A stretch of DNA of 64,000 bases, taken from positions 93,720,713-93,784,712 of the forward strand of contig JBCNJP010000017.1 in assembly GCA_039602395.1 (NCBI GenBank). Reading direction: 5' to 3'. A program made the position numbers and the translations under genes. The notes beneath the pieces are model-generated. The model searched no databases. It was given only the letters and a program-made list of their open reading frames with translations, and was not told the DNA's origin. Source of the stretch: Deinandra increscens subsp. villosa (taxonomy: Eukaryota > Streptophyta > Magnoliopsida > Asterales > Asteraceae). Every line of letters begins with the position of its first letter. Within the stretch, counting starts at the first letter, position 1. Shown piece by piece: positions 10,856 through 23,220 of this stretch.

Positions 10856-12299
10856 AAAATACCTAAGTGGAAGATGAATAGCATCCTTTTAGAATGATTT
10901 CCTATCCAGCAGGAGTAGCTTTTAGGATCCGTACAGCAACTACTGCGTATGTATTCATAGAACTGCATGAAACATAAGCATATAAATACGTAAGATAGCT
11001 ACAAAAGCTGTTACAACTCCAAACCCGAAGAGCATGTCTGAATCGTGATCATGAAGCTACTAATAATCTTCTATGATGAGATTATTTTGTAGAAAATGCC
11101 ACATATATGCACCATTGAGTAGTTTAAACGCTAGTTTCGTATTATTTTTATGAATACTTAAGATATTGAGATTTGAGGGAGAGGTGCCCTAGTTCCGACA
11201 AAGGGTTGATGCGAGAAGTGGGATTGATTTTACTACATCGCAAAACTGCAAGGTTGTAATTCGTTAAATTCCATATCGATAGCTCTGGGATCTGTTCGAT
11301 GAGTACTTGAAGATATCCGATTGAACTATCAAGTCATGTATACACAAATTTTCTAAAGCTATAAAGTGTTTGTATTTCAAGAAACATTCATAGAAAACCG
11401 ACGGCAAACAACATTCAACAATTATACGCGACATCTGAAGCTACGCATGTGTTTCTCAAGATGCTTAGTAACATTGATTACACACATTATAAGTGGAAGA
11501 ATTACCCTAAACGCGTGAGGAGGTCAGTGTATGCATGATGATCACACTCATTCATCCATATTAATGGTCAAAGGTGTGGCATTATATGACATGTGAATAT
11601 GGCATGCATATTTTGGTGTTGTCGGTTCCAATAATGATATTAATGTTTTGGATCAATCGCCTCTTCTCGACGATGTGAAAGGTGGAAAAGCTCCCAGCTC
11701 TTCCATCTAACTAACAGGAGTAACATACAATCATTGATATTATCTAGGAGATAAACTATATCTCAAACATGCTACCATAATCAAATTTCTTATATGTCTC
11801 GAGGGTTCGAGGCTTGCGTCTTGCAAAGAAGCACATGAAGCAGCAAGAAGGATATTGAACGAACATTGCTCGCTTGAAGGGTAAGTGATAAGTCATTGAT
11901 CAACGAGCACGTGCCTGGTTGCAAATGAACATAGGGAACGTAATTTACGCATGTGTAATTTCACATAATATGATCTTAGATGAAGAGGGAAAAGCGATTT
12001 GTAATTTGAATGAAGCGGGACTAGCTACGACATATGAGAACTAATAAGGAGTAAAAGCGAGCAAACCATTGACAAGTGAGATATTCATTATCAATTTAAA
12101 GCTGGTTTGATAGAACATATTTACAGTAGTTTGGCGTGCTATGTTTTCTTCAATATTCCTTAATTTTATTGTTACTTTAAAAAAATATTATTGTTGCTTA
12201 ATTTTATGTTATGTTTTCTAGTATAATATTAATGTTTTTGTTAATACTAGTTGTAATTGATATAGAGTGTATGAAAAAGAATTTAAAACCACTTAGACT
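10856..12299. other. non-coding, possibly decayed continuation of the copia element
   Basis: No frame is convincing. Base composition is closer to coding DNA than the flanks up to about 12100, which fits a heavily mutated pol region, but I cannot name any motif. Confidence 0.3.
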
Positions 12300-12307
12300 C
12301 AAATGAG

Positions 12308-12438
12308 CATGGTTGTAAAACTCCTAGAATACTCATCGTCTACGCTTAGTACTTCCCGAGTACTCCCCCATATTCCCCGAGTACTCTCAACTCCCTAGTC
12401 AACCAATTTAAGAGTGCTTAGCGACTTTTACAACCATG
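12308..12438. mobile_element. 131-bp hAT-type MITE with perfect 8-bp target duplication
   Basis: Ends CATGGTTGTAAAA and TTTTACAACCATG are inverted. The flanks CAAATGAG (12300-12307) and CAAATGAG (12439-12446) are identical, the 8-bp duplication typical of hAT. The interior holds GAGTACTC-type motifs shared with the larger element at 54952-55348. Confidence 0.85.
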
Positions 12439-12446
12439 CAAATGAG

Positions 12447-14000
12447 TATATTTTCTTAATCCGACTAGTGTAAGTGAGATAAAAATGGTGGAAAAACGCT
12501 TCTATACACTTTTCTCTCACCCTCTAATGAATAAATTCATGCTCTTAATTACCAAACATGTAAAAGAGGTAAACCGCATAACCTTTAGTCCAACTAACTC
12601 AAAATTGTAAGACAAAAGATAAATATCTCTATTTGGTTTGATTATTATCACGTGACTTAGAATATTATAAATTTTCAAAAAGTCAAGAAAATATACTATC
12701 GAATCGGTAGTGTGGAGTTGGGTGTATGAAATGAATTGGATGATTAATGAATGTTCTCACTGATGTTTTGCCGTTGGATTATTTTCACACTTAAAGAAAG
12801 TGACAAGAAGCTAGCTATAGTGTGTGAAAAGTCTTCAAATCTTGTTCATCGTCAAGATTCAATATTGTCCGCTAATTCATGTCTATCAATTAATTAGGTA
12901 GACCACCTAATTCAACTTTTACCCCTTGTATTTAAAATGATTTCACTTAAATCTGATTGATTTAATTTGATGGTTTATAAAAACCGTCAAATACCATCCA
13001 ACTAAATGTAAAATGTAAAATGTTTATGTTTATCTTTTTTTTTTAAAATCATCTGTTGTGGGACGTGATGAGAAGGTTGTGATGTAAGAGCCACGAACTG
13101 GTCATGAGCGTGGCATCACACCGCACTGGTGGGATGAAGTGAACCAATATTAACACAGTCAGTGAAGTAATCAATTCAGAAATATTCGGGAAGGTTTGTT
13201 GATTGAGTGGAATCATTACAAATAAAAATCAGCAAAACATAAACCACAATATAGAAAGGGGATGACAAGGTAGGATAATCAGATTGGGAGATGAGAAGAA
13301 GATGACACCATTCTAAGCATTTTCACATATCCTCTATTGCTTTCCATCTCTTGCTTATATCTCCTTAGATTTTCTCGAATGCTTTCATGGATCAGGTTAA
13401 TGTTGGGCTTTTGTACTAGTCTACCTTACTGGGTACATGACTTAAGGGTTTGGGTCCATAACATAGACGTGATAAGTAGAACCGGCTCAACCATTTCAGA
13501 GGACCAAAGGAAAGTATAAAACCGGGTCCCAACGATTTTTTTTTCTTATGAGTCATGATTATAAATTATGTGTAATATGAACAAATCATACATAAATATG
13601 TCAATTTTGATTGTTGTTATCTAAAAGAGATCACATATATAGAAAAAAAAGTTTTGAAATAGTCAATCTGTTTATATGTACAATGTGTATTTTGTTAGCT
13701 TGATTGTGATTCTGATATTAAAAATTAAAAAAAAATTAAAAAGAAATAAAAAAGTCTCTTATATTGAACTTAAAGTTACCTCTAATTGAGAAACATGCTA
13801 TGTAGTTATTTTTTTTAACCACAAACATCCGGTTACCCGGTGTTCTTATCATGACAAATGATATTATCGATGACACGTTGCGATCACAGTCCATTCGAGC
13901 AATCAGGACCCTCTTTTTTGCACGTGCATCCCAGAGGAAACCGTTCAAAGGCATGCTATGGTAAAACATCCGACCCACCTCTATAGTATTTTACATTTTT
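12447..14000. other. spacer without recognisable gene
   Basis: A+T-rich. Short frames at 13337-13519 (+) and 13736-13978 (-) lack motifs, homopolymer codons aside, and are not called. Decayed repeats are likely. Confidence 0.35.
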
Positions 14001-14076
14001 TGTGTTAGATGAGATTTGAACCCTTGATCTCTACATTGGAATGTAAATGAGTATCCACTCCACCAAGCCCACTTGA
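14001..14076 (-). mobile_element. SINE-like tRNA-derived fragment, minus strand
   Basis: On the minus strand GGCTTGGTGGAGTGGAT resembles a pol III A box. GGGTTCAAATCTC (complement of 14011-14023) is a good B box about 33 bases later. No tail or target duplication is visible. Confidence 0.5.
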
Positions 14077-14168
14077 TAGAGGCATTGTCTTGTTAGGTGG
14101 AGGTCCTGGGTTCAAACTCAGACAAGTGGTGTAATTTGGTGTAATTGTAAATACTAATTTGCCGTTAA
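14077..14168 (+). mobile_element. SINE-like tRNA-derived fragment, plus strand, head-to-head with the previous one
   Basis: GTCTTGTTAGGTGGAGG (A-box-like) and GGGTTCAAACTC (14108-14119, B box) are followed by about 45 bp and an A tail (14166-14173). It begins where the minus-strand SINE-like unit ends, so the two form an inverted pair. Confidence 0.5.
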
Positions 14169-14173
14169 AAAAA

Positions 14174-15385
14174 ATGGCGGGGGGTGCTAGGTAGTTATTT
14201 AACTTTCATTTATAACAATGCTATAAAAAATAACAGGTTAAACCGTTAAAGAAAGGTAAAAAAAGGTGGGTCAACAAAAGAAAATTGGGTTTTGTTGCGC
14301 TATGTGTAGACACAAGTTGGACGACCCGCGCTTCGCGGCGGAGTCGGACCGTTTTGAAAAGCCGGTTAGTCAAACCATTATCGTTTTGATACCCGTAGAC
14401 CCACGAAAAACATCAATCAAATTCAAGGCATTTCATATGTAAACTGAAAAATAAAATGACGACAGAACTGTAACTTAAATAGAAATATAACCTCGAATCC
14501 AAATCAAATAGTGTCCAAGTTGGTTTCTCCATGTTCGAAACAAAAATACCTATCCTAGTTGGTTTCTCCCTAATTGCAAACAAAAATACCAAGTATTTGA
14601 CTTTCCAAATTAAGGAACACCCAATCATTTGACCCTCTAAAGTCAAACTACCAAAAAAATGTATATTTCACTTTCCAAAGTCAAAATATGCAAATCTAAA
14701 ACCATAAAACTTGACCCCTGAAAGTGAAAAAGGCAGTTTTCTGCCAAAGAATGCAGAACACCTAAAAGTCAAACTGCCCTAAAATGTACAACACTTAGCT
14801 ATTTGAACTTCTGAAGTCAAAATAGGCAAATGTAAATACTCTGAAATGTCATCTTGATAATGTGTAGAAACAGAACTTTGAAAGCTAAAGTTGGCATCCA
14901 ATATCCTTTCCAAACCTGGCCAGATTTGCACAGTGTTCATTCCTAGTTAGCAATTCTATGGACACTATAAAATGTGGCAACCCAGGCCTAAGAATCACAG
15001 AAACAATTACACCTAAAATAGGTTCAACAGGAAGCAATGAGGTCTAATAATAGGGAACCAAAAATATGATACGTCAAAAATGAAATGTCCAATATAGGTC
15101 AAAAGAAACTAAAAATATGATAAACAATGCCAAAATCATTTCAAGCCAACACTCTTATCAATTGCACTGTCTTCCTCAAGACCAGTAAGATCATCATATA
15201 TCACCAAAATTTGGTAAAAATTTCATCAAAATCATGTAATCAAGGTTGTGTGTGTGAAACAATCAAGAGCATGAACATAGAAACTGAAAACATTACCTAT
15301 GCTTTGCTAACAATCAACAGCCATACGGTATCAAACCACATCTATCATAGTTGAGATATCGAAGACATGGTCATCAACCGAATAC
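14174..15385. other. spacer with GC hairpin, otherwise nothing clear
   Basis: 14326-14338 is CCGCG-CTT-CGCGG inside ACAAGTTGGACGACC...GGCGGAGTCGGACCG. A related stretch in the same orientation occurs near 40629-40676 (ACAAGTTGGTCGATC...CGGACAG). The remainder is A+T-rich and without genes. Confidence 0.4.
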
Positions 15386-16272
15386 CTGAACCTGACTCTT
15401 TGCCTACATGAATCTCGTTATCAGCCATAAACTCACCCCATTCCTTGAGCGCATACATAAGAAGTATCAATAAAATATTCTATAATAAAATAAATGTTGT
15501 AACAGAATACAATGCAAGATTGTTAAAATTATACTATTGAAAATGAACTTAGATGGTATAAATTACCTCTTAAATCCGGCAGACATCTCATCCCTAACAT
15601 CCATCAATGAGACTTCACGACCTTGAAATCGAACGTTTAAACTCCTTCTAGCAGCAGATCGGGCAAGCCAAACCACCTTCGCTGGAATAAGCTACCGAAA
15701 AAAATGAATGGAGGTCTTAAATTAGTTTAGAGAACATAAAACTGAGAAATTAATTTATGTTTAATAGGATATAGTTACAAATAACATAAATTAATTAATT
15801 TATGTTTAATAGGATATAGTTACAAAAATTAAATGAATTGAGGTTACAACTGTAAGACCCGATAAATAATTTAGAATGAGTTGGTATCAACAATGAAAGT
15901 TTAGAACTTAAATTCCTAAATCTTTCCAGTTGATTGTATAAACAATGATTTGGTAAGTAGTAAAGAAAACTCTAAAAAGTGAAAAATGTTGCTGGGAGAA
16001 CTTGAGAAAACCACAATATTAGGTTGTTATATGCTGATGACATATCAAAATAAGCAAGGATATATAGACATGGGAAGCCTATCATAATTGCTACCAAATC
16101 CCTCTTTTATCCTAATCTAACTTTATCTCAAACTAATAATTTAATCATAAACTAATACCAATAATTATCTAAAACAAACTAAAAGGTAATAGTTACATAT
16201 ACCTGTCTTGAACCATTGCTTAGTGAACCGTTTTGAAGAGGGACTACCCAAGTGTGGTCATACTTCCCTTCC
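15386..16272 (-). pseudogene. exon-like blocks resembling a plant B3 DNA-binding domain
   Basis: Three minus-strand blocks read as exons. 16203-16272 has an AG acceptor and GT donor and encodes GKYDHTWVVPLQNGSLSNGS. 15567-15691 also has AG/GT edges, keeps the same frame across the junction, and encodes IPAKVVWLA...LNVRFQGREVSLMDVRDEM. 15386-about 15452 encodes LKEWGEFMADNEIHVGKE before a GT donor, but lacks a proper acceptor. The order IP-x-K, a short beta-like segment, then (K/G)W-EF-DN-I-x-VG is that of B3 domains of plant transcription factors. I see no start, no rest of the protein and no intact third splice site, so this is probably a captured or decayed fragment. The B3 assignment is pattern-based inference. 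Confidence 0.4.
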
Positions 16273-18036
16273 CTGTGAAAGGGGATAAACAACCAAATTG
16301 GAATATTACATGTCTCTTGCCTTTTATCTTCTGTTAGTATTAAATTATAAGTTGACATATGAACTTGCTATACATATCAAGGTAGAAGTCAAAAAAGCTC
16401 AACATCAGTGTGACATCAGGAAAACTGCTAACATGTCATTTCCAAACTTGTGATTAGTAACGTATGGATGGGTCAAACACATATTAGGATAGGAAATCGA
16501 TGAAAGCAAATCAAACGACCCATTAAACTTGGCTCATTTTCCAAACTTATGATTAGTAAATTTAAATGAAGAGTTGTCCACGATAAATAAAACCTGCATA
16601 ATCGAAGTACAAAAACTCTGCATTGACAATCTAAGAAAGAAAGGGAACAATTACCATATCAATTCAAAAACTTATTTTGGATGCGAGGATATTTAGATCA
16701 GTAAAAGGAAACCAAAAACCCTAAAAGGAACGAAAATTACTAACCTAATTCATGGATGCGAAGATCTTTAGGATCAGTAACAGAGTCAGGGAGGGCGATG
16801 CGTCGTTACGCCACCATGAAGACCAACGACGGCAACCGGAAAATCCTTTAAAGGGTTTTAAAGTATCTGGCGCACAAAAACGAAAGACGACGGCGGCAAC
16901 CTTCGATACCAAAATACGCTACATCATATCAGAGAGGAAGCACAGTGAGGGGCGGGGAGAAATTTAGGGATTTAGATCTGTTGCTTATAGATGAGGAGCT
17001 TTTCAATCTCTGCATTAATTGGTGGCCGGTGAGGGGCAGGTGAGCCGGTGAGGAGGTGACCTGAGTGAGAGAGGGCAGGTACGCTGAAAATCCGGGTTGA
17101 AAATCCGGTCTTAATTCAAAGAAGAAAAAGGTGTGGGACCAAAGAGAAGAAACCGTGTAGGAGGTGGGCCCACATCATATGTTAATTTTTCTTGTGCAGT
17201 GAAGTTGTAAGAAATGCATTAAAACATGTACCAAATGCCTTGTTTGGGTCTTGCAGCCTTGTGTTGTAAACCAAGCAAAAAGGGTGGTACCAAGTGTGCA
17301 TTATTAACTTGTACAAAATGCTTTAAGAGTTTGTACCATAAGTTGTATTATGTTAATATAGGATAATAACCATCTTCCCTTGGGCGTTTTTTAATACATG
17401 TCATCATAGTTAACGAGGGGTTTCATAATTAAAACTTGTGTAGTCATAAGCCCCATAACGTCCCTCAAATTATTACACAATTATTAAATAAAACCACACA
17501 AAAAATGTACATTATCCAATAAAAATAAGAAGCCAAACGAAGAGAGGAGAGGGAGGCCCCACCACCAAAACGCTATGAATTTTTTTTTTTCCTATAGCGC
17601 CTCTGAGATGGTGTTGGAGGTGTTATAAGACACCATTTTCTTTCTCTCACACCCATAATGGATAGCCTAAGCCTTAAAGGACTAATGATGCTGCAACTAT
17701 TTAAACACGGAGACTAGGCGATGATTACCCTGAACTACAGTAGGAATAATGACAAAACTAATGAACGTTAGACTAATAGTTGCAAATAAATTTTTGTCAA
17801 AACGGAGGCCCATAAAATCTGGAGGCCCAAGCCCTAGTTTCAGTTTATTATACAAACGAGCCGGCCATGTGATAAGGTGTGTGGGCCAGCCACCGTGAAT
17901 GTGGAAAGGGGCGACAGATGTTTTATACTTTGTTTTATTTTGCTCCACCAACCATAAAACTCCTTTTTTTTTAATTATCACATTCATTATCCATATACAT
18001 CAATTTTACATACTATAGTAAGTGACCATAACCATC
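16273..18036. other. spacer with a GC-rich patch, no supported gene
   Basis: 16750-17000 is GC-rich and on the minus strand could be a 5' exon of the B3-like unit: it ends ...CATGAATTAG before GTTAGT. The + strand frame 16752-16967 is probably its shadow. 17540-17640 and the rest show no element ends I can define. Confidence 0.3.
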
Positions 18037-18044
18037 GTTTATAT

Positions 18045-18744
18045 TAGGGGTGTGCAAAAATCCAAAAAAACCGACTCGAAACCAAAATAACCGAAAAAAC
18101 CAAATCGAAAAAACCGAATCCAAATAGAAACCGTCGGATTTGGATTGAACTTTTCTAAAATCCGAAATTTCGGATCGGTTTCGATTTTAGCTAAAAAGAA
18201 AATCCGAAAAAGCCGAACCGATCCATTTAATTATTGAAGGTTTTCAAATTAAAATTTTATTTATAATTATTTAGATCTTAGAGTCTTTGTGATTAGATCA
18301 TTATGCAACTTTAATTTTTGTTTGAATGTCGTTTGAGTGTTTGAGATTAGATCTTTAAGGATTTGTTTGATTTTGGATTGTTATGCAACATTATGGATCC
18401 TTGAGTCTTTAATATTAAATCGTTAAGGATTTGTTTGAGATTGGGTCATTTTACAACGTTATGAATTTTGAAGTTTTATTTTGAATGCTATTAGTAGTCA
18501 ATTAATCTATAATTAATAAATAAGTACACCAAAATTTAATATTATTAGTTTTTTTTTCAGCCCAAAAGTTCATATGAATTTGAATCCGAAAAAACCGAAT
18601 CCAAACCGTAAAAAACTGAAATCCGAAATCCGTGAAAACGAAAAAACCGAATCCGAATGGATTTGAAAATTTTAAAAACCGAAGTTCGGTTTTGGATTCG
18701 GTTTTAGCCAAAATCCGGTCCAAACCGATCCATGCACACTCCTA
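18045..18744. mobile_element. 700-bp non-autonomous hAT element
   Basis: Ends TAGGGGTGTGCA and TGCACACTCCTA are inverted. Flanks GTTTATAT (18037-18044) and GTTTATAC (18745-18752) match at 7 of 8 bases. The subterminal regions are dense in AACCGAA/TTCGGTT motifs in both orientations, probably transposase-binding repeats. The frame at 18502-18723 (-) is built from these repeats and is not a gene. Confidence 0.8.
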
Positions 18745-18952
18745 GTTTATACGACGCTTTTTTATTTCTTGCGTTCACTAATCATTATATATTGATTAAG
18801 TAAAATGCATCGAGTTAGGTTAATATGGGAACGTTAAGAATGATATGATCAGTGTTAAAATATAAATAAGAAAGAAATACCACAAGTTGAAAGTAAGAAG
18901 CTTACAAATTTACAATGACATGCTGAACGTGTTCTACCTAAATACTGTATTT

Positions 18953-19090
18953 TTTTTTTTTGAAATGGAATACCTTTTTTAATTAGAATATAAAAAGAGT
19001 TAAAACGACACAACTCAAGACATCATACAAGAAAGGCGGGCAACAAGCTCTGCTACCAACCCTTTCTGAATAGCAAACCCTAGACGTGTA
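18953..19090 (-). mobile_element. 5'-truncated LINE 3' end, minus strand
   Basis: A 14-bp direct repeat TAAATACTGTATTT flanks the insert (18939-18952 and 19091-19104). On the minus strand the insert ends in TTCCATTTC and a poly-A tail (the T run at 18949-18961). A long target duplication plus poly-A at one end is the mark of LINE-driven retroposition. The length of 138 bp fits severe 5' truncation. Confidence 0.7.
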
Positions 19091-19104
19091 TAAATACTGT
19101 ATTT

Positions 19105-19770
19105 ATATATTCTGTAGAATCATTATATAGTCCACCCCTAGTGCAGAACCAGTTTGGTAGTGGCATGTACATATGCCCGAACGCGTGTGACGTCTCGTGT
19201 TGTGCATGGATCACGGATGGTCCGCGTGTTCGAACTTTGATCGCGGATGGTCCGCGTGTTCGAACTTGGACTGTTGGTGCGAATCATTGGTTGTGCGAAG
19301 TGGTTAGGTGTGCGGATGTTGCAGCGTGTGGAGCGGATAAGAGTGTGTCTCTAACTCCCGTTAGTAATTATTAGCCAATGATCTAATACGAATTATTAGT
19401 CAATTGTCTGTCTTTACTTTTTATTATTAAAATTCAATATCTCATTTTTGAAAAATTAAAATACTCTAAATGGTTTCGATGGAAACTAGGTTATAAGTTA
19501 CAAGTATAAAAATATTATATATTTATGTTTAGATCACTATTAAAAAGAGCTAGAATGACAAGAAATATGAACTAAACGTACGAAAAAAAATAATTATGAA
19601 GTAAATTAGATGGGATCATGTTTTTGTGTTCTTTGGATCCCACATTTTAAGTTGGTTTTGGTATCATAGTATCATGGTATGCATTTTTATCCATCACTGT
19701 TTTTACTTGTACGGTTTTAAGGTCTTATTAGACATTGGGCTCTAAGAATAACTCACGAATAACTCACGAC
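19105..19770. other. spacer containing a 30-bp tandem repeat
   Basis: Apart from the two-copy repeat at 19209-19268, nothing gene-like. The open frame 19141-19374 is a consequence of low stop density in the repeat region. Confidence 0.4.
19209..19268 (+). repeat. two-copy 30-bp tandem repeat with a perfect hairpin
   Basis: Units 19209-19238 and 19239-19268 differ at two positions. The second unit contains CGCGGA (19242-19247), loop TGG and TCCGCG (19251-19256). The first has the same fold with one mismatch. Confidence 0.9.
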
Positions 19771-20950
19771 TAGAGGTGGGCAAACTGATTTAAAATTTAA
19801 ATCCAACCCAGTTATAAATCGAACCGATTTGGTCAAACTTGATTAAAACTGGTTTGATTTGAAACCGAGTTGGATTATAAAACAATTTAAACCTATGAAC
19901 CCAAAATCTGTTCAAACAGGTTTAGGTCGGTTTGAAACCGGTTGGTTCAAATTAGTTCTTGAAACCGGCTTATACTATTTATTTTTTTTATTTTCAAATA
20001 CAATTATCAACTAAACAAAGATAACTAAAATTCATCATTTTATTTAAAAAAGTTTAAATTAAACTTATTCACCTTGTCGAATTTCATCTTAGGTACGTCC
20101 CAGTTCAGACCTAAGCATGGAGAATTCGCGTATTTACAAAACTTGCAATATCTACTATGTCTTGATCTTGAACTAGAAATATCACGTAACATATCTTTAA
20201 AAGCCTCTTTTATTGGTTCGGTCTTACTTAGCCCGTCTTGCATGGCTAAGTTGATGATATGTGCAACACATCTAATATGAAAAAAAAAATACCTTCACAA
20301 ATCGGTTTATATTTTAACTTGAGTTGTTGGATCGCACACGTATTATTCAATATGTTATCAAAAGAATTGGAAAAAAAAAACTTTGTTTCTAGCTTATATG
20401 TTTAAATTACTTTATTAATCATAGAAAATATATTATGACCTGTGTAAGGATAATTAAAAACTTCTAAAGCATTTATACGTTTCATCATTTTCCACATATC
20501 AGGTGTTAACCAACGTGCGCTAACACAAATGTACACATCCGGTGAACCATGCGAACTCAACCAAACATCACTAGTTAAGTTAACATCGGTTTGTAAGTTT
20601 TTAAACCCTCAAATTAATTCATTTTTAGCTTTTTCACATTTTTTAGACGATCTCGTTTAAGAGTTTATTTGAGTATAATGCGGTTGAAGGTTTCGTTGAA
20701 CGAGTCTACTCAAGCGTCCGTTATCTAAACGGTTGAATGGCAAGCTTTCTTGAATCACCAATTGTGTCATTTGCTCATAAGTCAATTCAACGTTATAAGC
20801 CCAAACGTTTCCTTTATTTGTCATTGAAGAATCACTGTTCAACATTTGATAATATTATTTTTTTTCATGATGGTTTTCAATGTTGTATTTGCATCAATAT
20901 AATCAACGTGTCAAACAATTTGCATTGAGTCTTGTTCGAATCGGTAGCCA
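19771..20950 (-). pseudogene. hAT-superfamily transposase pseudogene with one terminal repeat
   Basis: Read from an ATG at 20950-20948 on the minus strand, in several frames. Recognisable hAT blocks in order: MTQLVIQESLPFNRLDNGR (near 20780-20730), DVNLTSDVWLSSHGSPDVYI (near 20600-20530), then the HIINLAMQDGL motif (near 20235) and LNWDVPKMKFDKVNKF (near 20100-20060), the counterpart of the usual DVPTRWNS motif. The catalytic and dimerisation parts beyond this are missing, and stops and frameshifts are frequent. A hAT-like end TAGAGGTGGGCAAAC starts at 19771. The opposite end is not found because the leader is fused to a copia relic at about 21230. Confidence 0.65.
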
Positions 20951-21222
20951 TCACACATAAATCAAAATTACACTAATGTTTTTTGGAATCTAGTCATTGG
21001 AATAACCTGAACCTCGACATTATCATTTGTAGACGCATCAACGAAACATGAGCTTTGGGGTAGGGTTAAAAGACAAAAATAAATTATCAAATACGCCTCC
21101 CTATCACACATAAATCAAAATTACACCAATTTTTTTTAATAGAGTCAATGAGATAACTTAACCATGACATTATCGTTTGTAGATGCACTAACACAAATTC
21201 AAATTTGGGGTGGGGGAGGGGG
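20949..21222. repeat. direct duplication of about 115 bp in the hAT leader
   Basis: 20949-21066 and 21101-21222 are diverged direct copies. Both begin ATCACACATAAATCAAAATTACAC and both include a CATTATC-TTTGTAGA-GCA block and end in a G-rich TTTGGGGT. The spacing is about 152 bp. The second copy ends in a G run (about 21208-21228). Confidence 0.75.
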
Positions 21223-21239
21223 GGGGGGTAATGGTCAAA

Positions 21240-23220
21240 TACAGACTATCATAACTGGAAGCAAAAATTTTCTGCTTATATTAGCACCAATGATATTGAT
21301 CTATGGATTCCACTTGAACATAATTATTAAACGTCTTGTTGATGCTGGAGGCGAAGCTAAAGAGCTAAAAGATTTCACGTCTGGAGAACGAAAAGGTTAT
21401 GAACTTGAAAAGAAGGCTTATAGTTATCTTACCATGGCATTACCTAAAGAGTTGTTGCATCAATTCAACACGTGCACAAAATCTAAGAAATTATGGGATG
21501 CATTGTTTGCAAGATGTGAAGGAAACGATCAGTACAAAATGAGTAGACGAAAGGTGTTAAACAAAGAATTTGACAACTTTTAACATTATGATAAAGAAAA
21601 CATCAATGCTCTTGTTTCTAGGTTCTCGCATCTTATCAGTGAATTGAAAGTGGTTGACATAGTGAAGTCTGAGGAAGAACTGAAAGAAAAACTGTTGGAA
21701 GCCTTATCACAGAAATGAGAAAATTATGTGTTGTTGATCACTCATGAAAAAGAGTTTTCATCGTTGTCATTTCATGCTTTAACAAGCAAATTGCATGCTT
21801 GAGAAATGGAAATGATAAATTCAAACAAGTCAGCTTAACTGCAAAATCCTGAATTGTATCATGGTCAAAATTCTACAAGTATCAATGCAAAATCTAAATT
21901 ATTTGGGTTTGATTCATCAAATCCAGATCCAACAGCATTTCTTGTTAGGCAAGGTTCAGAAAATTCAAATTCATCAAGAGGGTGTAATTTTACTATTCCA
22001 AATCATGCAATTCAGACTGTATTTTCTGCAAAAACACTTGATGAACATTTGACATTAATATATGCATTGTTATCTTCATATTATGGACTTTTGAATGGTG
22101 GTTTGCCAATGGCTAATCTGATTGAAGAAGATTTTGATCAGATTGAACCAGACAATCTTGAAAAAATGGATATAAATTGGCAACTTGCTATGTTAGCACA
22201 AAGAGCTAAAAGGTACAGGAAAAGAACGGGATTCAAAAGTCTAAATCCAGATGGTAAGGTCGGGTTAGACAAATCAAATGTAAAATGTTTCAAATGTTTC
22301 AATTTTGGACATTTTGCTCGTGAATGTTCAAAGTCAAATGCTTCTTCATCAAAGTCTTCAACGAATAATGCAGATACAAAAGCATTAGTTTCACAAATTG
22401 GTCAAGGGTATGACTAGTCGAAAGAGTTTGAAAATGATACTATTGCTTTGAATGCAATTCAAAAAAATCAAGCAGATTCATTTGATGCTGAATTAGCTGA
22501 AATGCAACATGCATTTATGGTTCAAATTGATCAGAGTGATCCTGGATCTGAAACAAGTGGATCTGAAACGAGTGGTTATGAATCAGTGTGTGAATTTTGT
22601 TCACAAAAAGATAAACGGATTCAAAATTTGGTAAAGCAGAATGCGTTGTTGGTTGCTGATTATCAAAAGAAGATAAAAGAGTTAGGTGATGAACAGAAAA
22701 ACTTGGAAGGTTTAATTCAAGAATTGTCATCTCAAAATGAGAAATTTACAAATGTTCAAGCTGAAATCATCGTGAAAGAGTTCAAATTTCAACTTGTTAG
22801 AAAGGAGTTTGAACAAAAAATTGCAAAGTTATCTGAAAAGAACGATGAGTTGACAAAAGAAGTTGAAAAATGGAAACAAGAATCTGAGAAATGCAAAGCT
22901 TAAGCAAAAGAAGCTGAAGCTGATTTTAACGATCTTTTTGAGAAATCAAAGATTAAATTGATGTTCTTAAGAAGACTTATGATGAACACAGATGATTATA
23001 TCATGAATTCAATCACTGTGTGTTAAATCACAAGTGAAATCACAAAATGTGATAAGCAAAGCATATCTGAGTATGTCTGATAGTGTGGGTTATACTGGTC
23101 AAAACAACCTAATCAATACATTAACATATCCAAATGTTATGAGTATAATTTTGCCTGAGTTTAGAGATGGACAAATTATACCAGCAATCGACATGACTTG
23201 TGTGCTGAAGTAATTGAAAT
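21240..23220 (+). pseudogene. Ty1/copia gag relic with zinc knuckle and coiled coil
   Basis: Starts in mid-protein (ISTNDIDLWIPLEHNY) right after a G run. Then MALPKELLHQFNTCTKSKKLWDAL (UBN2-type gag), a zinc knuckle CFKCFNFGHFAREC near 22288-22330 (CX2CX4HX4C), and a long Lys/Glu-rich coiled coil at 22448-22903 (ELGDEQKNLEGLIQELSSQ). At least five in-frame stops interrupt it. Its sequence parallels the minus-strand gag at 59400-63060, so they are one family. No protease, integrase or RT follows. The sequence passes directly into a non-coding 3' region and LTR. Confidence 0.8.

Noticed and set aside
20657..20845. Considered an independent small gene
   Set aside because: QLVIQESLPF and the following blocks place it within the hAT transposase pseudogene.
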